The position numbers were made by a program, and so were the translations under genes. A stretch of DNA of 64,000 bases from Caballeronia arationis. GTDB taxonomy: Bacteria > Pseudomonadota > Gammaproteobacteria > Burkholderiales > Burkholderiaceae. Each line of letters starts with the position of its first letter. Position 1 is the first letter of the stretch. The DNA lies in NCBI RefSeq assembly GCF_001544975.2, contig NZ_FCOG02000005.1:119713-183712 (forward strand). Direction: 5' to 3'. The notes under the pieces were generated by a model, which was given only the letters and a program-made list of their open reading frames with translations, did not search any database and was not told the DNA's origin. Of this stretch, positions 1-12,133 are shown piece by piece.

Positions 1-543
1 ATCGACGCCTGGTGGCCGTATGTCGAAGAGGGCATCGAGGCGATCGTGATGAACGCGTCGGGCTGCGGCGCCACGGTGAAGGAATACGCGCACCTGTTGC
101 GCCACGATCCGGCGTACGCGGAGAAGGCGCAGCGCATCGTCGACCTCACGCGCGATCTCGCCGAAATCCTGCCGCTCTACGAGGAAGAACTCGTGGCGCT
201 CGCGCGCCGCCGCGGCGTCCATACGGTTGCGTTCCATCCGCCCTGCACGCTGCAGCACGGTCAGCAGATTCGCGGACGCGTCGAGCAGTTGCTGACCTCG
301 CTCGGCCTCGAGGTGCGCCTGCCCGTCGACAGCCATCTCTGCTGCGGCTCGGCCGGCACGTATTCGGTGCTGCAGCCGAAGCTCTCGTACCAGCTCCGCG
401 ACCAGAAGCTCGACAAACTCGAAAAGCTGGAGACGCAGCTGATCGTATCGGCGAATGTCGGCTGCATCGCGCACCTGCAGAGCGGCACGTCGACGCCCGT
501 CACGCACTGGATCCAGTTGCTCGAACACCTGCTTTACGGGTAA
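1..543 (+). CDS. glcF: Glycolate oxidase iron-sulfur subunit GlcF, C-terminal part
   Basis: The reading frame is open from base 1, so the N-terminal part with the ferredoxin-like cysteines lies outside the window. The visible 180 residues are the cysteine-rich (CCG) region of GlcF: NASGCGATVKEY, FHPPCTLQHGQ, CCGSAGTYS and ANVGCIAHL all match the family. GlcF is the Fe-S electron-transfer subunit of glycolate dehydrogenase (GlcDEF), which oxidises glycolate to glyoxylate at the inner membrane. The rest of the operon should lie to the left. Confidence 0.93.
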   Translation: MDAWWPYVEEGIEAIVMNASGCGATVKEYAHLLRHDPAYAEKAQRIVDLTRDLAEILPLYEEELVALARRRGVHTVAFHPPCTLQHGQQIRGRVEQLLTSLGLEVRLPVDSHLCCGSAGTYSVLQPKLSYQLRDQKLDKLEKLETQLIVSANVGCIAHLQSGTSTPVTHWIQLLEHLLYG

Positions 544-565
544 GACCTGCTTCGGGCGGGCGTCC

Positions 566-571
566 TATAAT
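566..571 (+). promoter_or_regulatory. Putative -10 element for the YggS-family gene
   Basis: A perfect TATAAT lies 31 bases before the ATG at 602, in the short gap after glcF. The hexamer 17 to 18 bases upstream (around 542-548) is a poor -35, so only the -10 supports this call. Confidence 0.35.
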
Positions 572-601
572 CGACGCTTTGCAACGCTCGCCGCTTTTGC
601 C

Positions 602-1306
602 ATGTCCGCATCCGATATCGCCCAGCATCTCGATGAAGTCCGGCAGCGCATCGCGCAGGCGGCCGCGGCCGCGTCGCGCGATCCGGCTTCGATTGCGCTG
701 CTCGCCGTCTCCAAGACCTTTCCCGCCGACGATGTCCGCGCCGCGTTCGACGCCGGCCAGCGCGCGTTCGGCGAAAACTACGTGCAGGAAGCGGTCGCGA
801 AGATTGCGGCGCTTGGACGTTTGCGCGGCGAGATCGAATGGCATTTCATCGGGCCATTGCAATCGAACAAGACGAAGCTTGTCGCGGAGCAGTTCGACTG
901 GGTACATTCCGTCGACCGGCTGAAGATTGCCGAGCGGCTCTCCGACCAGCGTCCCGAAGGCGCGCGCGCACTCAACGTCTGCCTGCAGGTGAACGTGAGC
1001 GGCGAGGAATCGAAGAGCGGCGTCGAGCCGGCCGAAGCCGCCGCGCTCGCGCACCGGATCGCCGCCCTGCCCGGCTTGCGGCTGCGCGGCCTGATGGCAA
1101 TTCCCGAACCCGCCGCCACGCTCGACGCGCAACGCGAACCGCACGCCCGGTTGCGCGCGCTGATGGACACACTGTGCGCGGACGGCCTCGACCTCGACAC
1201 GCTGTCGATGGGCATGTCGGCGGATCTGGAGGCGGCCGTGCTCGAAGGCGCGACGATGGTCCGCATCGGCACCGCGATCTTCGGCGCACGCGATTACTCA
1301 CACTGA
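602..1306 (+). CDS. YggS/PROSC-family pyridoxal phosphate homeostasis protein
   Basis: This 234-residue protein is a single-domain, alanine-racemase-like TIM barrel that binds PLP without a known catalytic activity. The PLP lysine is K38 in LLAVSKTF. GENYVQE, WHFIGPLQSNK and the C-terminal MGMSADLEAA are family hallmarks. The ATG at 602 gives the usual family length; the frame stays open upstream but only across the end of glcF. It is followed 18 bases later by proC, a pairing common in many bacteria, and may share its transcript. The family role is control of free PLP and of amino- and keto-acid balance. Confidence 0.95.
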   Translation: MSASDIAQHLDEVRQRIAQAAAAASRDPASIALLAVSKTFPADDVRAAFDAGQRAFGENYVQEAVAKIAALGRLRGEIEWHFIGPLQSNKTKLVAEQFDWVHSVDRLKIAERLSDQRPEGARALNVCLQVNVSGEESKSGVEPAEAAALAHRIAALPGLRLRGLMAIPEPAATLDAQREPHARLRALMDTLCADGLDLDTLSMGMSADLEAAVLEGATMVRIGTAIFGARDYSH

Positions 1307-1324
1307 CGTTTAACTGAACTCACC

Positions 1325-2137
1325 ATGAAAATTGCATTCATCGGCGGCGGCAACATGGCCGCCGCGCTCATCGGCGGACTCATCAAGCGCGGCGTCGCGC
1401 CGACGGACCTCTACGCGATCGACATCAACGACGAAGCCCGCGCGCGCACCGCGCAACAGTTCGGCATCGCGACGGGCGGCGCGATCGACGGCACGCTCGC
1501 CGGTTTCGACGCGATCCTGCTCGCAGTCAAGCCGCAGGTGCTGAAGGATGTCGCCTCGTCGCTGGCGCCGCATCTGTCGAAGCAGCTGGTCATCAGTATC
1601 GCGGCGGGGATTCGCGCTTCCGATCTGTCGCGCTGGCTCGGCGGCTACGCACGCATCGTGCGCACGATGCCGAACACGCCCGCGCTGATCGGCATGGGCG
1701 TGACGGGGCTGGCCGCGTTGCCGGGCGTGGATGATGACGCGAAGACGCTGGCGTCGCGGGTGCTGGAGGCGGTCGGCTCGGCGGTCTGGTTTGACGACGA
1801 AGCGAAGATTGATGCGGTCACCGCTATCTCCGGCAGCGGGCCGGCGTACGTGTTTTATTTCATCGAAGCGATGCAGGAGGCGGCGCGCCAGCTCGGCATG
1901 AACGAGGAGCAGGGACGCGCGCTCGCGGTCGCGACGTTCACCGGCGCGGCGCAGCTGGCCGCGCAGTCGGGAGAGCCGGCGAGCGTGTTGCGCGAACGCG
2001 TGACATCGAAGGGCGGGACGACGGCGGCAGCGCTGGCTTCGTTCGATGCGTCGGGCGTGAAGGATGCGATCGTGCGTGGTGCGCTCGCGGCGGATGCAAG
2101 AGCGAAGGAAATGGGGGATGAGTTGGGAGCGGCTTGA
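1325..2137 (+). CDS. proC: Pyrroline-5-carboxylate reductase
   Basis: The 270-residue protein catalyses the last step of proline synthesis, NAD(P)H-dependent reduction of 1-pyrroline-5-carboxylate. The N-terminus carries the Rossmann fingerprint IAFIGGGNMAAALIGG. The C-terminal dimerisation domain has the family motif ISGSGPAYVFYFIEAM and a serine/threonine-rich stretch VTSKGGTTAAAL. It lies 18 bases downstream of the YggS-family gene and is closed by a strong terminator. Confidence 0.97.
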   Translation: MKIAFIGGGNMAAALIGGLIKRGVAPTDLYAIDINDEARARTAQQFGIATGGAIDGTLAGFDAILLAVKPQVLKDVASSLAPHLSKQLVISIAAGIRASDLSRWLGGYARIVRTMPNTPALIGMGVTGLAALPGVDDDAKTLASRVLEAVGSAVWFDDEAKIDAVTAISGSGPAYVFYFIEAMQEAARQLGMNEEQGRALAVATFTGAAQLAAQSGEPASVLRERVTSKGGTTAAALASFDASGVKDAIVRGALAADARAKEMGDELGAA

Positions 2138-2167
2138 GTCGCCCGAACGACTCGACGCACCACGCGT

Positions 2168-2208
2168 AAAAAAAGCCGTTCCGGTTGTGAGGCCGAAACG
2201 GCTTTTTT
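2168..2208. terminator. Bidirectional rho-independent terminator between proC and ubiA
   Basis: The arms GCCGTT and AACGGC are flanked by a run of seven A on the left and six T on the right. The hairpin can therefore stop proC (plus) and ubiA (minus), which converge here. Confidence 0.85.
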
Positions 2209-2290
2209 GTGTCTGGCAGGCGACGAGGCTTCCGTTACCGCTGAACGCGGCGCGATGCCACCGGCTTCGCGCCCGGCGGGGGCGCCGCGC

Positions 2291-3151
2291 CTACTGCGCG
2301 ACCGCGTAATGCAACGCGATCCCGGCGAACAGCATCCCACCGAGCCAGTTGTTGTGCTTGAACGCGGCGAAGCAAGGCATGCGTTCGCGATTGCGGATCA
2401 GCGCGTAGTGATAAACCGCACAACCCGCCGCCGCCGCCCAGCCGAGCCAGTACACCCAGCCGAAACCAAGCGCGATGCCAATCCCCACGTAAATCGCAAG
2501 CGTCGCCGCATAGCAGAGCATCACGGCGAACACGTCGTAGCGGCCGAAAGTCAGCGCAGACGTCCGGATCCCGATCTTGATGTCGTCATCCCGATCGACC
2601 ATCGCATATTCGGTGTCATAGGCGACCGACCAGAACACGTTCGCGATCAGCATGATCCACGCGAGCATCGGCACATGGTCCTGCACGGCGGCGAACGCCA
2701 TCGGAATGCCGAATCCGAACGCGATGCCGAGGTACGCCTGAGGAATCGCGAAGAAGCGCTTGGTGAACGGATACGTACCCGCGACGAAAAGCGCGAACAC
2801 CGAGAGTTCCTTCGTCAGCGTGTTGAGCGGCAGAATCAACAGAAACGCGATGAGCGAAAGCGCCGCCGCCAGCGCGACCGCTTCCCACGCCTCGATCTTG
2901 CCCGACGTCAGCGGACGGTTCTCAGTGCGCTTCACGTGACGATCGAAGTCGCGGTCGGCGTAATCGTTGATCGCGCAACCGGCCGAGCGCATCAGGATCG
3001 TGCCGATCACGAAGATGACGAGCAGCATCGGCGACGGATGGCCGTTCGACGCTATCCACAGCGCGTTTAGCGTCGGCCACAGGAGCAGCAGGCTGCCGAT
3101 GGGCTTGTCGAGGCGCACGAGGCGCAGGTAGAGCGGAAGGCGGGCGAACAT
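2291..3151 (-). CDS. ubiA: 4-hydroxybenzoate octaprenyltransferase
   Basis: This 286-residue polytopic membrane protein attaches the polyprenyl tail to 4-hydroxybenzoate in ubiquinone synthesis. It has the two aspartate-rich Mg-diphosphate motifs of UbiA prenyltransferases: NDYADRDFD at residues 62-70 and a second DxxxD-type motif in the [12 protein letters not shown] stretch. The N-terminal [19 protein letters not shown] is typical of proteobacterial UbiA. It converges with proC over a shared terminator. Confidence 0.97.
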   Translation of the reverse strand: MFARLPLYLRLVRLDKPIGSLLLLWPTLNALWIASNGHPSPMLLVIFVIGTILMRSAGCAINDYADRDFDRHVKRTENRPLTSGKIEAWEAVALAAALSLIAFLLILPLNTLTKELSVFALFVAGTYPFTKRFFAIPQAYLGIAFGFGIPMAFAAVQDHVPMLAWIMLIANVFWSVAYDTEYAMVDRDDDIKIGIRTSALTFGRYDVFAVMLCYAATLAIYVGIGIALGFGWVYWLGWAAAAGCAVYHYALIRNRERMPCFAAFKHNNWLGGMLFAGIALHYAVAQ

Positions 3152-3210
3152 GGGCGCGGGCAGTGAGGGCGATGCCGTATTCTAGAACAGCGGGAAACCA
3201 CCGCCCCAAA

Positions 3211-3243
3211 TACAAAACCCCCGTACTCCAGCGAGCACGGGGG
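3211..3243 (-). terminator. Rho-independent terminator after dps
   Basis: On the minus strand a 7-bp perfect stem (CCCCCGT pairing with ACGGGGG) is followed by TTTTG. It lies 29 bases beyond the dps stop codon. Confidence 0.75.
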
Positions 3244-3271
3244 CTGCGAACCGCAACTTCCAGTCAAGCCA

Positions 3272-3760
3272 TCAAGCCAGCATCGCGCGCAGCATCCACG
3301 CGGTCTTCTCATGCGTCTGCATGCGCTGGGTCAGCAGGTCGGCGGTCGGCTCGTCGTTGGCGGCTTCGGTCGCCGGGAAGATTTCGCGCGCCGTGCGCAC
3401 CACCGCTTCCTGCCCTTCAACCAACTGGCGAATCATCTCTTCGGCCGCGGGCACGCCATCGGCTTCCGGAATCGACGAGAGCTTCGCGAACTCGCGATAG
3501 CTGCCCGGCGCATGCACGCCGAGCGCGCGAATGCGTTCGGCGATCTGATCGACGGCCAGCGCCAGTTCGTTGTATTGCGTCTCGAACATCAGGTGCAGCG
3601 TATTGAACATCGGCCCCGTGACGTTCCAGTGGAAATTGTGCGTCTTCAGATACAGCGTGTAGGTATCCGCGAGCAGACGCGAGAGACCGTCGGCGATCTT
3701 CTTCCGATCCTTGTCGCTGATACCGATATTCACAGCCGGTGCAGTTCCTTTCTTCGCCAT
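3272..3760 (-). CDS. dps: Dps-family ferritin-like DNA-protecting protein
   Basis: A 162-residue Dps/miniferritin. Dps dodecamers oxidise Fe(II) with peroxide and shield DNA during starvation and oxidative stress. The inter-subunit ferroxidase ligands are visible as H41/H44 in [11 protein letters not shown] and the acidic pair in the [10 protein letters not shown] helix (E60). The frame is open 21 codons further upstream, but the ATG at 3760 (MAKKGTAP) matches the family start. Nearby katA and oxyR make OxyR control likely, though no operator was resolved here. Confidence 0.95.
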   Translation of the reverse strand: MAKKGTAPAVNIGISDKDRKKIADGLSRLLADTYTLYLKTHNFHWNVTGPMFNTLHLMFETQYNELALAVDQIAERIRALGVHAPGSYREFAKLSSIPEADGVPAAEEMIRQLVEGQEAVVRTAREIFPATEAANDEPTADLLTQRMQTHEKTAWMLRAMLA

Positions 3761-3939
3761 GATGACTCCGTGAGAGAGTGATACGAACGGTGCGAACGCG
3801 CCGCGCCTGGCCGGTTGCTCCAAACGCAGCCGTTCGAGCGTTCGACAGTTTATCTTAGAAACGTTGGCCGCTTCGTTGCCTGGCGAGGCGGGAAGCCGTT
3901 CTGCGACGCGCCTTTGCGGCGCATCGCATGCCGCCGGTT

Positions 3940-4110
3940 TCAGGCGAACGCACCCGCGCCGCCCGCGCGCAACGCCTCCACGACGATCGCTCCATACCCC
4001 GCCGCGATCATCCCGAAAGCCAGCGCGACGCGCACCCCGCGCGACGCCTTGCGGCTTTTTGCCTCGATCCGCTCCACGGCCTGTTCGATCGTCATCAGCG
4101 CTTGTGTCAT
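3940..4110 (-). CDS. Small hypothetical membrane protein downstream of katA
   Basis: A 56-residue ORF begins at an ATG 27 bases after the katA stop. AAGGAG is well placed 8 bases before the start, which is the main support for translation. Residues 1-25 are polar and helical ([18 protein letters not shown]). Residues about 27-48 form one hydrophobic segment ([20 protein letters not shown]). The tail is Gly/Ala-rich. It probably shares the katA transcript. I do not recognise the family; a role linked to peroxide stress is only inferred from position. Confidence 0.6.
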   Translation of the reverse strand: MTQALMTIEQAVERIEAKSRKASRGVRVALAFGMIAAGYGAIVVEALRAGGAGAFA

Positions 4111-4137
4111 CGCCCTTCTCCTTGCATCGTCAGAGTG

Positions 4138-5625
4138 TTACTTCATCGCCGCTTCGAGCGGCTCGTCGCGCCCCGCGCCGACCTTCTGGCCGAGCGCCGC
4201 GAGCGCGTTCACGACGCCTTCCGCATACGCCGGATCGGCGCGGCGGAAATGCTCGATCTGCCTCGCGACGATCTCGTTAGGCACGCCGAGAATATGCCGC
4301 GCGATGTTGCCGAAGAGCCGTCCGCGCTGGCCCGCGTCGAACAGGCGAAAGAGCGCGCCCGGCTGGCTGTAGTAGTCGCCGTCCTCGCGATGGTCGTAGC
4401 GCGCGACGTCGCCCGCAGCAAGCGGCGGTTCGTTCACGCTCGCGTCCTGCGCGTAGTCGCCGAAACGATTCGGCTCGTAGTTCGCGCGGCCGCCCTGGTT
4501 GCCATCGGTGCGCATGGCGCCGTCGCGATGAAACGAGTTCTGCACGGACGCACGCGGCGCATTCACCGGAATCTGGTGATGATTGATCCCGAGCCGATAG
4601 CGATGCGCGTCGCCATACGAGAACAGGCGCCCCTGCAACAGGCGGTCCGGCGAGAAGCCGATGCCCGGCACCACGTTCGCCGGCGTGAACGCCGCCTGCT
4701 CGACGTCCGCGAAATAGTTGGCCGCGTTGCGGTTCAACTCGATCGTGCCGACGTCGATCAGCGGGTAATCCTTGTGCGGCCACACCTTCGTGATGTCGAA
4801 CGGATTGAGGTGGTACGTGGCCGCGTCGGCTTCGGGCATCACCTGGATGCGGAAATTCCAGCGCGGGAAGTTGCCGCGATTGATGTTGTCGATCAGGTCG
4901 CGCTGCGCGCTTTCACGGTCGCCCGCGACCACGGCCGCCGCCTCTGCGTCGGTGTAGTTCTCGATCGGCTGCTGCGACTTGAAATGGAACTTCACGTAGA
5001 ACCGTTCGTTTTCCGCGTTGACGAACGAGTACGTATGCGAGCCGAAACCGTGCATCTGCCGATAATTCTTCGGAATGCCGCGATCGCTCATGAGGATCGT
5101 CACCTGATGCAGCGACTCCGGATGACGCGACCAGAAGTCCCACGCGGCGATGTTGCTGCGCAGGTTCGTGTACGGATCGCGCTTTTGCGTGTGGATGAAA
5201 TCCGGGAACTTGAGCGGATCGCGGATGAAGAACACCGGCGTGTTGTTGCCGACCACGTCCCAGTTGCCCTCTTCCGTGTAGAACTTGATGGAGAAGCCGC
5301 GCACGTCGCGCTCGGCATCGGCGGCGCCGCGCTCGCCCGCGACCGTCGAGAAGCGCATGAAGAGCGGCGTTTCCTTGCCGGCCTGCGCGAACACCTTCGC
5401 TTTCGTGTAGCGCGAGATGTCGTGCGTCACCTTCAGCGTGCCGAACGCACCGGAACCCTTCGCATGAACACGGCGTTCGGGGATCACTTCGCGATCGAAG
5501 TGCGCGAGCTTTTCAATCAGCCAGAAGTCCTGCAGCGTGACGGGACCGCGCGGGCCGGCCGTCTGCGAATTCTGGTTGTCGCCGACGGGTGCGCCGGCTG
5601 CCGTGGTGAGATTGCGGGTGGTCAT
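4138..5625 (-). CDS. katA: Monofunctional haem catalase (clade 3 small-subunit type)
   Basis: The 495-residue enzyme decomposes hydrogen peroxide. The distal catalytic histidine is H54 in [13 protein letters not shown], the distal asparagine is in [12 protein letters not shown], and the proximal haem tyrosine is in [14 protein letters not shown]. The length fits the small-subunit clade and no flavodoxin-like C-terminal domain is present. A small membrane ORF follows 27 bases downstream, a 29-codon GTG ORF precedes it, and oxyR lies upstream on the same strand. OxyR-dependent induction is the expected control. Confidence 0.97.
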   Translation of the reverse strand: MTTRNLTTAAGAPVGDNQNSQTAGPRGPVTLQDFWLIEKLAHFDREVIPERRVHAKGSGAFGTLKVTHDISRYTKAKVFAQAGKETPLFMRFSTVAGERGAADAERDVRGFSIKFYTEEGNWDVVGNNTPVFFIRDPLKFPDFIHTQKRDPYTNLRSNIAAWDFWSRHPESLHQVTILMSDRGIPKNYRQMHGFGSHTYSFVNAENERFYVKFHFKSQQPIENYTDAEAAAVVAGDRESAQRDLIDNINRGNFPRWNFRIQVMPEADAATYHLNPFDITKVWPHKDYPLIDVGTIELNRNAANYFADVEQAAFTPANVVPGIGFSPDRLLQGRLFSYGDAHRYRLGINHHQIPVNAPRASVQNSFHRDGAMRTDGNQGGRANYEPNRFGDYAQDASVNEPPLAAGDVARYDHREDGDYYSQPGALFRLFDAGQRGRLFGNIARHILGVPNEIVARQIEHFRRADPAYAEGVVNALAALGQKVGAGRDEPLEAAMK

Positions 5626-5668
5626 CGCGGGTTCCTTGTTTTATCGGAATTCGTAGGCAACACGCCGT

Positions 5669-5758
5669 TCAGCACACACCGGCGAAGCTCGCCAGCACGT
5701 CCGCGATCACATCGCGGGTTTCGCGCAGGCTTTCTGCATAGCGGGTCAGTTGCGTCAC
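5669..5758 (-). CDS. Possible 29-residue leader-type ORF upstream of katA
   Basis: A GTG-started ORF of 29 residues (VTQLTRYAESLRETRDVIAD... ending in Cys) ends 43 bases before katA. GGAGAGG lies about 7 bases before the GTG, so translation is plausible. No homologue is recognised. It could be a regulatory leader peptide, a short independent protein, or a chance ORF. Confidence 0.3.
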   Translation of the reverse strand: MTQLTRYAESLRETRDVIADVLASFAGVC

Positions 5759-5799
5759 GGCGCCTCTCCGGTTTGTGATGGAGATGAGCTTAACAAATA

Positions 5800-5841
5800 C
5801 TATTCGCGTTTAGAATTCGATAAATTTTATCTATTCGATAG
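5800..5841 (-). promoter_or_regulatory. AT-rich katA promoter/operator region, possible OxyR site
   Basis: The most AT-rich stretch nearby lies just upstream of the 29-codon ORF and katA. It holds a perfect 6-1-6 palindrome (GATAAA-T-TTTATC, 5819-5831) running into CTAT-TCG-ATAG (5831-5841). An ATAA/CTAT pair is spaced 11 bases apart, as in OxyR tetranucleotide sites, but the full four-block pattern is not present. The rest of 5626-5924 shows only the short ORF. Confidence 0.4.
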
Positions 5842-5924
5842 CCAAAGACTCGGGCGAGGCGATTACGGGCAGGAAAACGGAAGGAGTGAAGAACCGCGCC
5901 CCGGGCGGGGCGCGGCGTGCGCGG

Positions 5925-6884
5925 TCAGTTGACGGCGACAGGCATGTCCAGCTTCTTGACGCCGGGAAGATCGCAGGCGGCGATGGCGTCGGAGATGGCG
6001 TCGATGGCGGGCATCCGCGTGAAGCTCTTGCGCCACGCGAGGACGACGCGACGGTCCGGCACCGGCTCGTCGAACGGGACGTAGCTGAGGAGGCCGGCGT
6101 CGATGCCCCCGGCGTGCGGTTTCACTTCATGCACCGACATGCGCGGCAGCACCGTAATGCCGACACCGCTCGCGACCATATGCCGGATCGTCTCCAGCGA
6201 CGATCCTTCGAACGTCTTCTGGATGCCGTCGGCGTTCTGCGAAAAGCGCATCAGTTCCGGGCACACGCCGAGGACGTGATCGCGGAAACAGTGGCCGCTG
6301 CCGAGCAGCAGCATGGTTTCCTGCTTCAGATCGTCGGGATCGATCTTGCTGCGGTTTTCCCACGCGTGGCCGGACGGCATCGCGACGACGAACGGCTCGT
6401 CGTAGAGCGCGCGCACCATCAGGCCGGTTTCGGGAAACGGCAACGCCATGATCGCGACGTCGATTTCGCCCTGTTTCAGCAGTTCGATCAGCTTCAGCGT
6501 GTAGTTTTCCTGCAGCATCAGCGGCATCTGCGGGACGTTGCGGATCATCTGCTTGACGAGCGTCGGCAGCAGATAGGGCCCGATCGTATAGATGACGCCG
6601 AGGCGCAGCGGACCCACAAGCGGATCTTTCCCTTGCTTGGCGATTTCCTTGATGGCGAGCGTCTGTTCGAGCACGCGCTGCGCCTGGGTGACGATCTGCT
6701 CGCCGATCGGCGTGACGCTGACTTCGCTCGTGCCGCGCTCGAAAATCTGCACGTTGAGCTCGTCTTCGAGCTTCTTGATCGCCACCGACAAGGTCGGCTG
6801 GCTGACGAAGCATGCCTCGGCGGCACGTCCGAAGTGCCGTTCGCGGGCCACCGCGACGATGTACTTCAATTCAGTGAGCGTCAT
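5925..6884 (-). CDS. oxyR: LysR-type hydrogen peroxide sensor OxyR
   Basis: The 319-residue regulator has an N-terminal winged helix-turn-helix (residues 1-60, MTLTELKYIVAVARERHFGR) and a LysR substrate domain. Counting from the ATG at 6884, the two redox cysteines fall at C199 (GSGHCFRD) and C208 (GVCPEL), identical to E. coli OxyR numbering. This fixes both the identity and the start; the frame stays open 22 codons upstream. It sits between recG and katA on the same strand and probably activates katA and dps under peroxide stress. Confidence 0.97.
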   Translation of the reverse strand: MTLTELKYIVAVARERHFGRAAEACFVSQPTLSVAIKKLEDELNVQIFERGTSEVSVTPIGEQIVTQAQRVLEQTLAIKEIAKQGKDPLVGPLRLGVIYTIGPYLLPTLVKQMIRNVPQMPLMLQENYTLKLIELLKQGEIDVAIMALPFPETGLMVRALYDEPFVVAMPSGHAWENRSKIDPDDLKQETMLLLGSGHCFRDHVLGVCPELMRFSQNADGIQKTFEGSSLETIRHMVASGVGITVLPRMSVHEVKPHAGGIDAGLLSYVPFDEPVPDRRVVLAWRKSFTRMPAIDAISDAIAACDLPGVKKLDMPVAVN

Positions 6885-7017
6885 TGGGGACCAATGAGAG
6901 ACGTTGATTCGATAGGTTTGACTTATACACCCGCGACGACGATTCGCCAACTGATCGGCTTTTCGCGCGCGGCGCCGGGTGAAATAGGGACCGACACGCG
7001 CACGCCGAGTTCAACGC

Positions 7018-9240
7018 CTACGCCTTCAGGTACTGTTCGCGTGCGCCGAGCCAGCGGGTCAGATGGCGCGTAACGGCATCGGGAAATTCCTTGAGCATGT
7101 GATCCGCGGCCGCTCGCGCCGGGTCGATCAGCCAGCCGTCGTTCTCCAGGCTCGCGAAACGCAGCATCGCCTCGCCGGACTGCCGGGCGCCCAGAAACTC
7201 GCCGGGGCCGCGAATTTCGAGATCGCGCCGGGCGATTTCGAAGCCGTCCGTGGTTTCGCGCATCGTCTGAAGGCGGGAGCGGGCCGTCTGCGAGAGCGGC
7301 CCCGCGTACATCAGCACGCACACCGACGCCGCGCTCCCCCGCCCGACGCGCCCGCGCAACTGATGCAACTGCGCGAGCCCGAAGCGCTCGGCGTGCTCGA
7401 TCACCATCAGCGATGCGTTCGGCACATCCACCCCCACTTCGATCACCGTCGTGGCGACGAGCAACTGCACCTCGTTGCGCGTGAAGGCGTCCATGACAGC
7501 GGCCTTCTCGGCCGGCGCGAGCCGCCCGTGAACCAGTCCGACGCACAGTTCCCGCAGCGTCGCGGCGAGCGTCTCGTAGGTTTCGACCGCCGTCTGCAAC
7601 TGCAGCGTCTCGCTCTCCTCGATCAGCGGACACACCCAGTACACCTGGCGGCCCGTGAGCGCCGCCTCGCGCACGCGGCCGATCACTTCCTCGCGCCGGG
7701 CGTCAGAGACGAGCTTCGTCAGGATCGGCGTGCGGCCGGGCGGCAGTTCGTCGATGGTGGACACGTCCAGGTCGGCGTAGTAGGTCATCGCGAGCGTGCG
7801 CGGGATCGGCGTCGCGGACATCATCAATTGATGCGGCTGGAAATCGCGGCGGCCGTCGGCGGCGTTTTGCGCCTTCGCGCGCAATGCGAGCCGCTGCGCG
7901 ACGCCGAAGCGATGCTGTTCGTCGACGATCACGAGCCCGAGCCGCGCGAACTCCACCGCGTCCTGGATGATCGCGTGCGTGCCGATCACGAGTTGCGCGC
8001 CGCCCGACGCCGCAGCTTCGAGCGCAGCGCGCTTTTCCTTCGCCTTGAGGCTGCCGGCGAGCCACGCGACCGTCACGCCGAGCGGTTCGAGCCAGCCGCG
8101 CAGCTTGCGCGCGTGCTGCTCGGCGAGGATTTCGGTCGGCGCCATCAACGCGGCCTGATAACCGGCGTCGATCGCCTGCGCCGCCGCGAGCGCCGCGACG
8201 ATGGTCTTGCCGCTGCCGACGTCGCCTTGCAGAAGACGTTGCATCGGATGCGGCAGCGTCAGCTCGCCCGCGATTTCCGCGCACACGCGCTCCTGCGCGC
8301 CGGTCAGGCGAAACGGCAACGCTTTCAGGAATCGGGCCGACAGACACTCGGGCTCATCGATCGAGCGGCGCGGCATCGCGGGCGCGGCGCGCGTGCGGCG
8401 CTCCTCGTGCGCGCGCTTGAGCGACAGCTGCTGCGCGAGCAGTTCCTCGAACTTGATGCGCGTCCACGCCGGATGCGTGCCGTCGACGAGCGCGGTCTCG
8501 TCGGAATCGGCGCGCGGGTGGTGAAGCGTGTTCACGGCATCGAGGAGGCCCGGCACGTTGAGCGGCTCGAGGTAAGCGCGCGAGATCTTCTCCGGCAGCA
8601 GTTCCGGCAGCGATACGCGCTTGAGCGCGCCGTCGATCGCCTTCCGCAGATACGCCTGCGACACGCCCGCCGTGCTCGGATAAACCGGCGTGAGCGCTTG
8701 CGGCAGCGGCGTGTCCTCGTCGACGGGACGCAGCGCCGGATGCACCATCTCCAGCCCGAAGAAGCCGCCGCGCACGTCGCCGCGCACGCGCAGGCGCACA
8801 CCGACCGCCATCTGCTTGACCTGCGAGCCGTAGAAGTTGAGAAAACGCAGCGTGAGCTGGTCGCCAGCGTCGTCCTGGATCTTCACGAGCAACTGGCGCC
8901 GCGGCCGGTACGCGATCTCGTTTTCGAACACGACGCCTTCGGTTTGCGTGTTGTCGCCGGGGATCAGTTCGCCGATGGGCGTGAGCGTCGTTTCGTCCTC
9001 GTAGCGCATCGGCAGATGCAGCACGAGATCGATGTCGGATTTGAGGCCGAGTTTCGCGAGCTTGTCGGCGGGCTTGGCGGGCGCGGAGGCGGCCGGTTTT
9101 TTCTGCGATTTGAGCGCCTCCGCCGGTTCAACGCCGCCCGTTTTCGTCCGTCCACGTGGCTTTGCGACAGGCGTGCCGGGATCGTCGGCTGCGTCGGGAG
9201 CGTCGGGAACGGAGGCCAGGCGGCGGTCGGACAAGGGCAT
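7018..9240 (-). CDS. recG: ATP-dependent DNA helicase RecG
   Basis: The 740-residue superfamily 2 helicase remodels stalled replication forks and branched DNA. After a Lys/Pro/Ala-rich N-terminal extension come the OB-type wedge domain, Walker A in [14 protein letters not shown], the DExH box as VDEQHRFGV, motif III in MSATPIPRT, and motif VI in QLRGRVGRG. oxyR follows 133 bases downstream on the same strand, so co-transcription is possible. queA is divergent across a 132-base gap. Confidence 0.97.
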   Translation of the reverse strand: MPLSDRRLASVPDAPDAADDPGTPVAKPRGRTKTGGVEPAEALKSQKKPAASAPAKPADKLAKLGLKSDIDLVLHLPMRYEDETTLTPIGELIPGDNTQTEGVVFENEIAYRPRRQLLVKIQDDAGDQLTLRFLNFYGSQVKQMAVGVRLRVRGDVRGGFFGLEMVHPALRPVDEDTPLPQALTPVYPSTAGVSQAYLRKAIDGALKRVSLPELLPEKISRAYLEPLNVPGLLDAVNTLHHPRADSDETALVDGTHPAWTRIKFEELLAQQLSLKRAHEERRTRAAPAMPRRSIDEPECLSARFLKALPFRLTGAQERVCAEIAGELTLPHPMQRLLQGDVGSGKTIVAALAAAQAIDAGYQAALMAPTEILAEQHARKLRGWLEPLGVTVAWLAGSLKAKEKRAALEAAASGGAQLVIGTHAIIQDAVEFARLGLVIVDEQHRFGVAQRLALRAKAQNAADGRRDFQPHQLMMSATPIPRTLAMTYYADLDVSTIDELPPGRTPILTKLVSDARREEVIGRVREAALTGRQVYWVCPLIEESETLQLQTAVETYETLAATLRELCVGLVHGRLAPAEKAAVMDAFTRNEVQLLVATTVIEVGVDVPNASLMVIEHAERFGLAQLHQLRGRVGRGSAASVCVLMYAGPLSQTARSRLQTMRETTDGFEIARRDLEIRGPGEFLGARQSGEAMLRFASLENDGWLIDPARAAADHMLKEFPDAVTRHLTRWLGAREQYLKA

Positions 9241-9372
9241 CTAATCTCTTCGCAAGTACAATATCGGGCTTATTCTCAGGCCTGGGTCTGCTGCGGTGGC
9301 GCTTTTCGAGGCGGTCCGGCGCGACTCGTGCCGGCTGCAACCGCGCGTCTCCCGCGCCCCAACCCGCTTCCC

Positions 9373-11635
<2,263 letters not shown>

Positions 11636-11744
11636 CCAAGCCTACAAAACCTTTACAATCAGCGGGCACCGAATTACCGGAAGCAGCCTCGTGCCATGCG
11701 TTAACAGCTTGATCGCAAAGCACTTCCGGTGCTGTCGCGGCCTT

Positions 11745-11770
11745 GCCCGGTGTAGAATACCGGGCTAATT
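11745..11770 (+). terminator. Weak hairpin between tgt and yajC
   Basis: A 7-bp stem (GCCCGGT with ACCGGGC) has a 7-base loop and is followed by TAATTTT. The T tract is interrupted, so it may be a weak terminator, an attenuator in the yajC leader, or incidental. Confidence 0.3.
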
Positions 11771-11803
11771 TTCTGAATCAGTCGTCATAACGGAGAGACC
11801 AAC

Positions 11804-12133
11804 GTGTCGTTTATTTCCAATGCCTTTGCACAGGGCACATCAACGGGTGGCATGGAATCGAGCATCATGCAGTTCCTGCCGCTGATCCTCATGTTCGCGG
11901 TGCTGTACTTCATCATGATCCGCCCGCAAATGAAGCGTCAGAAGGAGCATCGGAACATGCTCGCCGCAATGGCGAAGGGCGACGAAGTGGTGACGAACGG
12001 CGGCATCGTCGGCAAGGTCACCAAGGTGTCGGACGCGTATGTCGGAGTCGAGATCGCTGAAGGCACCGAAATCACGGTCCAGAAGGCATCCGTCACGACG
12101 ATTCTCCCGAAGGGCACGATCAAGTCGCTGTAA
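11804..12133 (+). CDS. yajC: Sec translocon accessory subunit YajC
   Basis: A 109-residue protein with one membrane segment (MQFLPLILMFAVLYFIMIRPQ, about residues 24-44) followed by the conserved RPQMKRQKEH and a small cytoplasmic domain with GGIVGKVTKV. YajC associates with SecDF in the holotranslocon. secD begins 132 bases downstream, and the three genes form the usual operon. Confidence 0.97.
   Translation: MSFISNAFAQGTSTGGMESSIMQFLPLILMFAVLYFIMIRPQMKRQKEHRNMLAAMAKGDEVVTNGGIVGKVTKVSDAYVGVEIAEGTEITVQKASVTTILPKGTIKSL

Noticed and set aside
11650..11665. TTTACAAT as a yajC promoter
   Set aside because: The -10 is fair but no -35 with proper spacing could be found inside the tgt end, so it is not listed as a feature.
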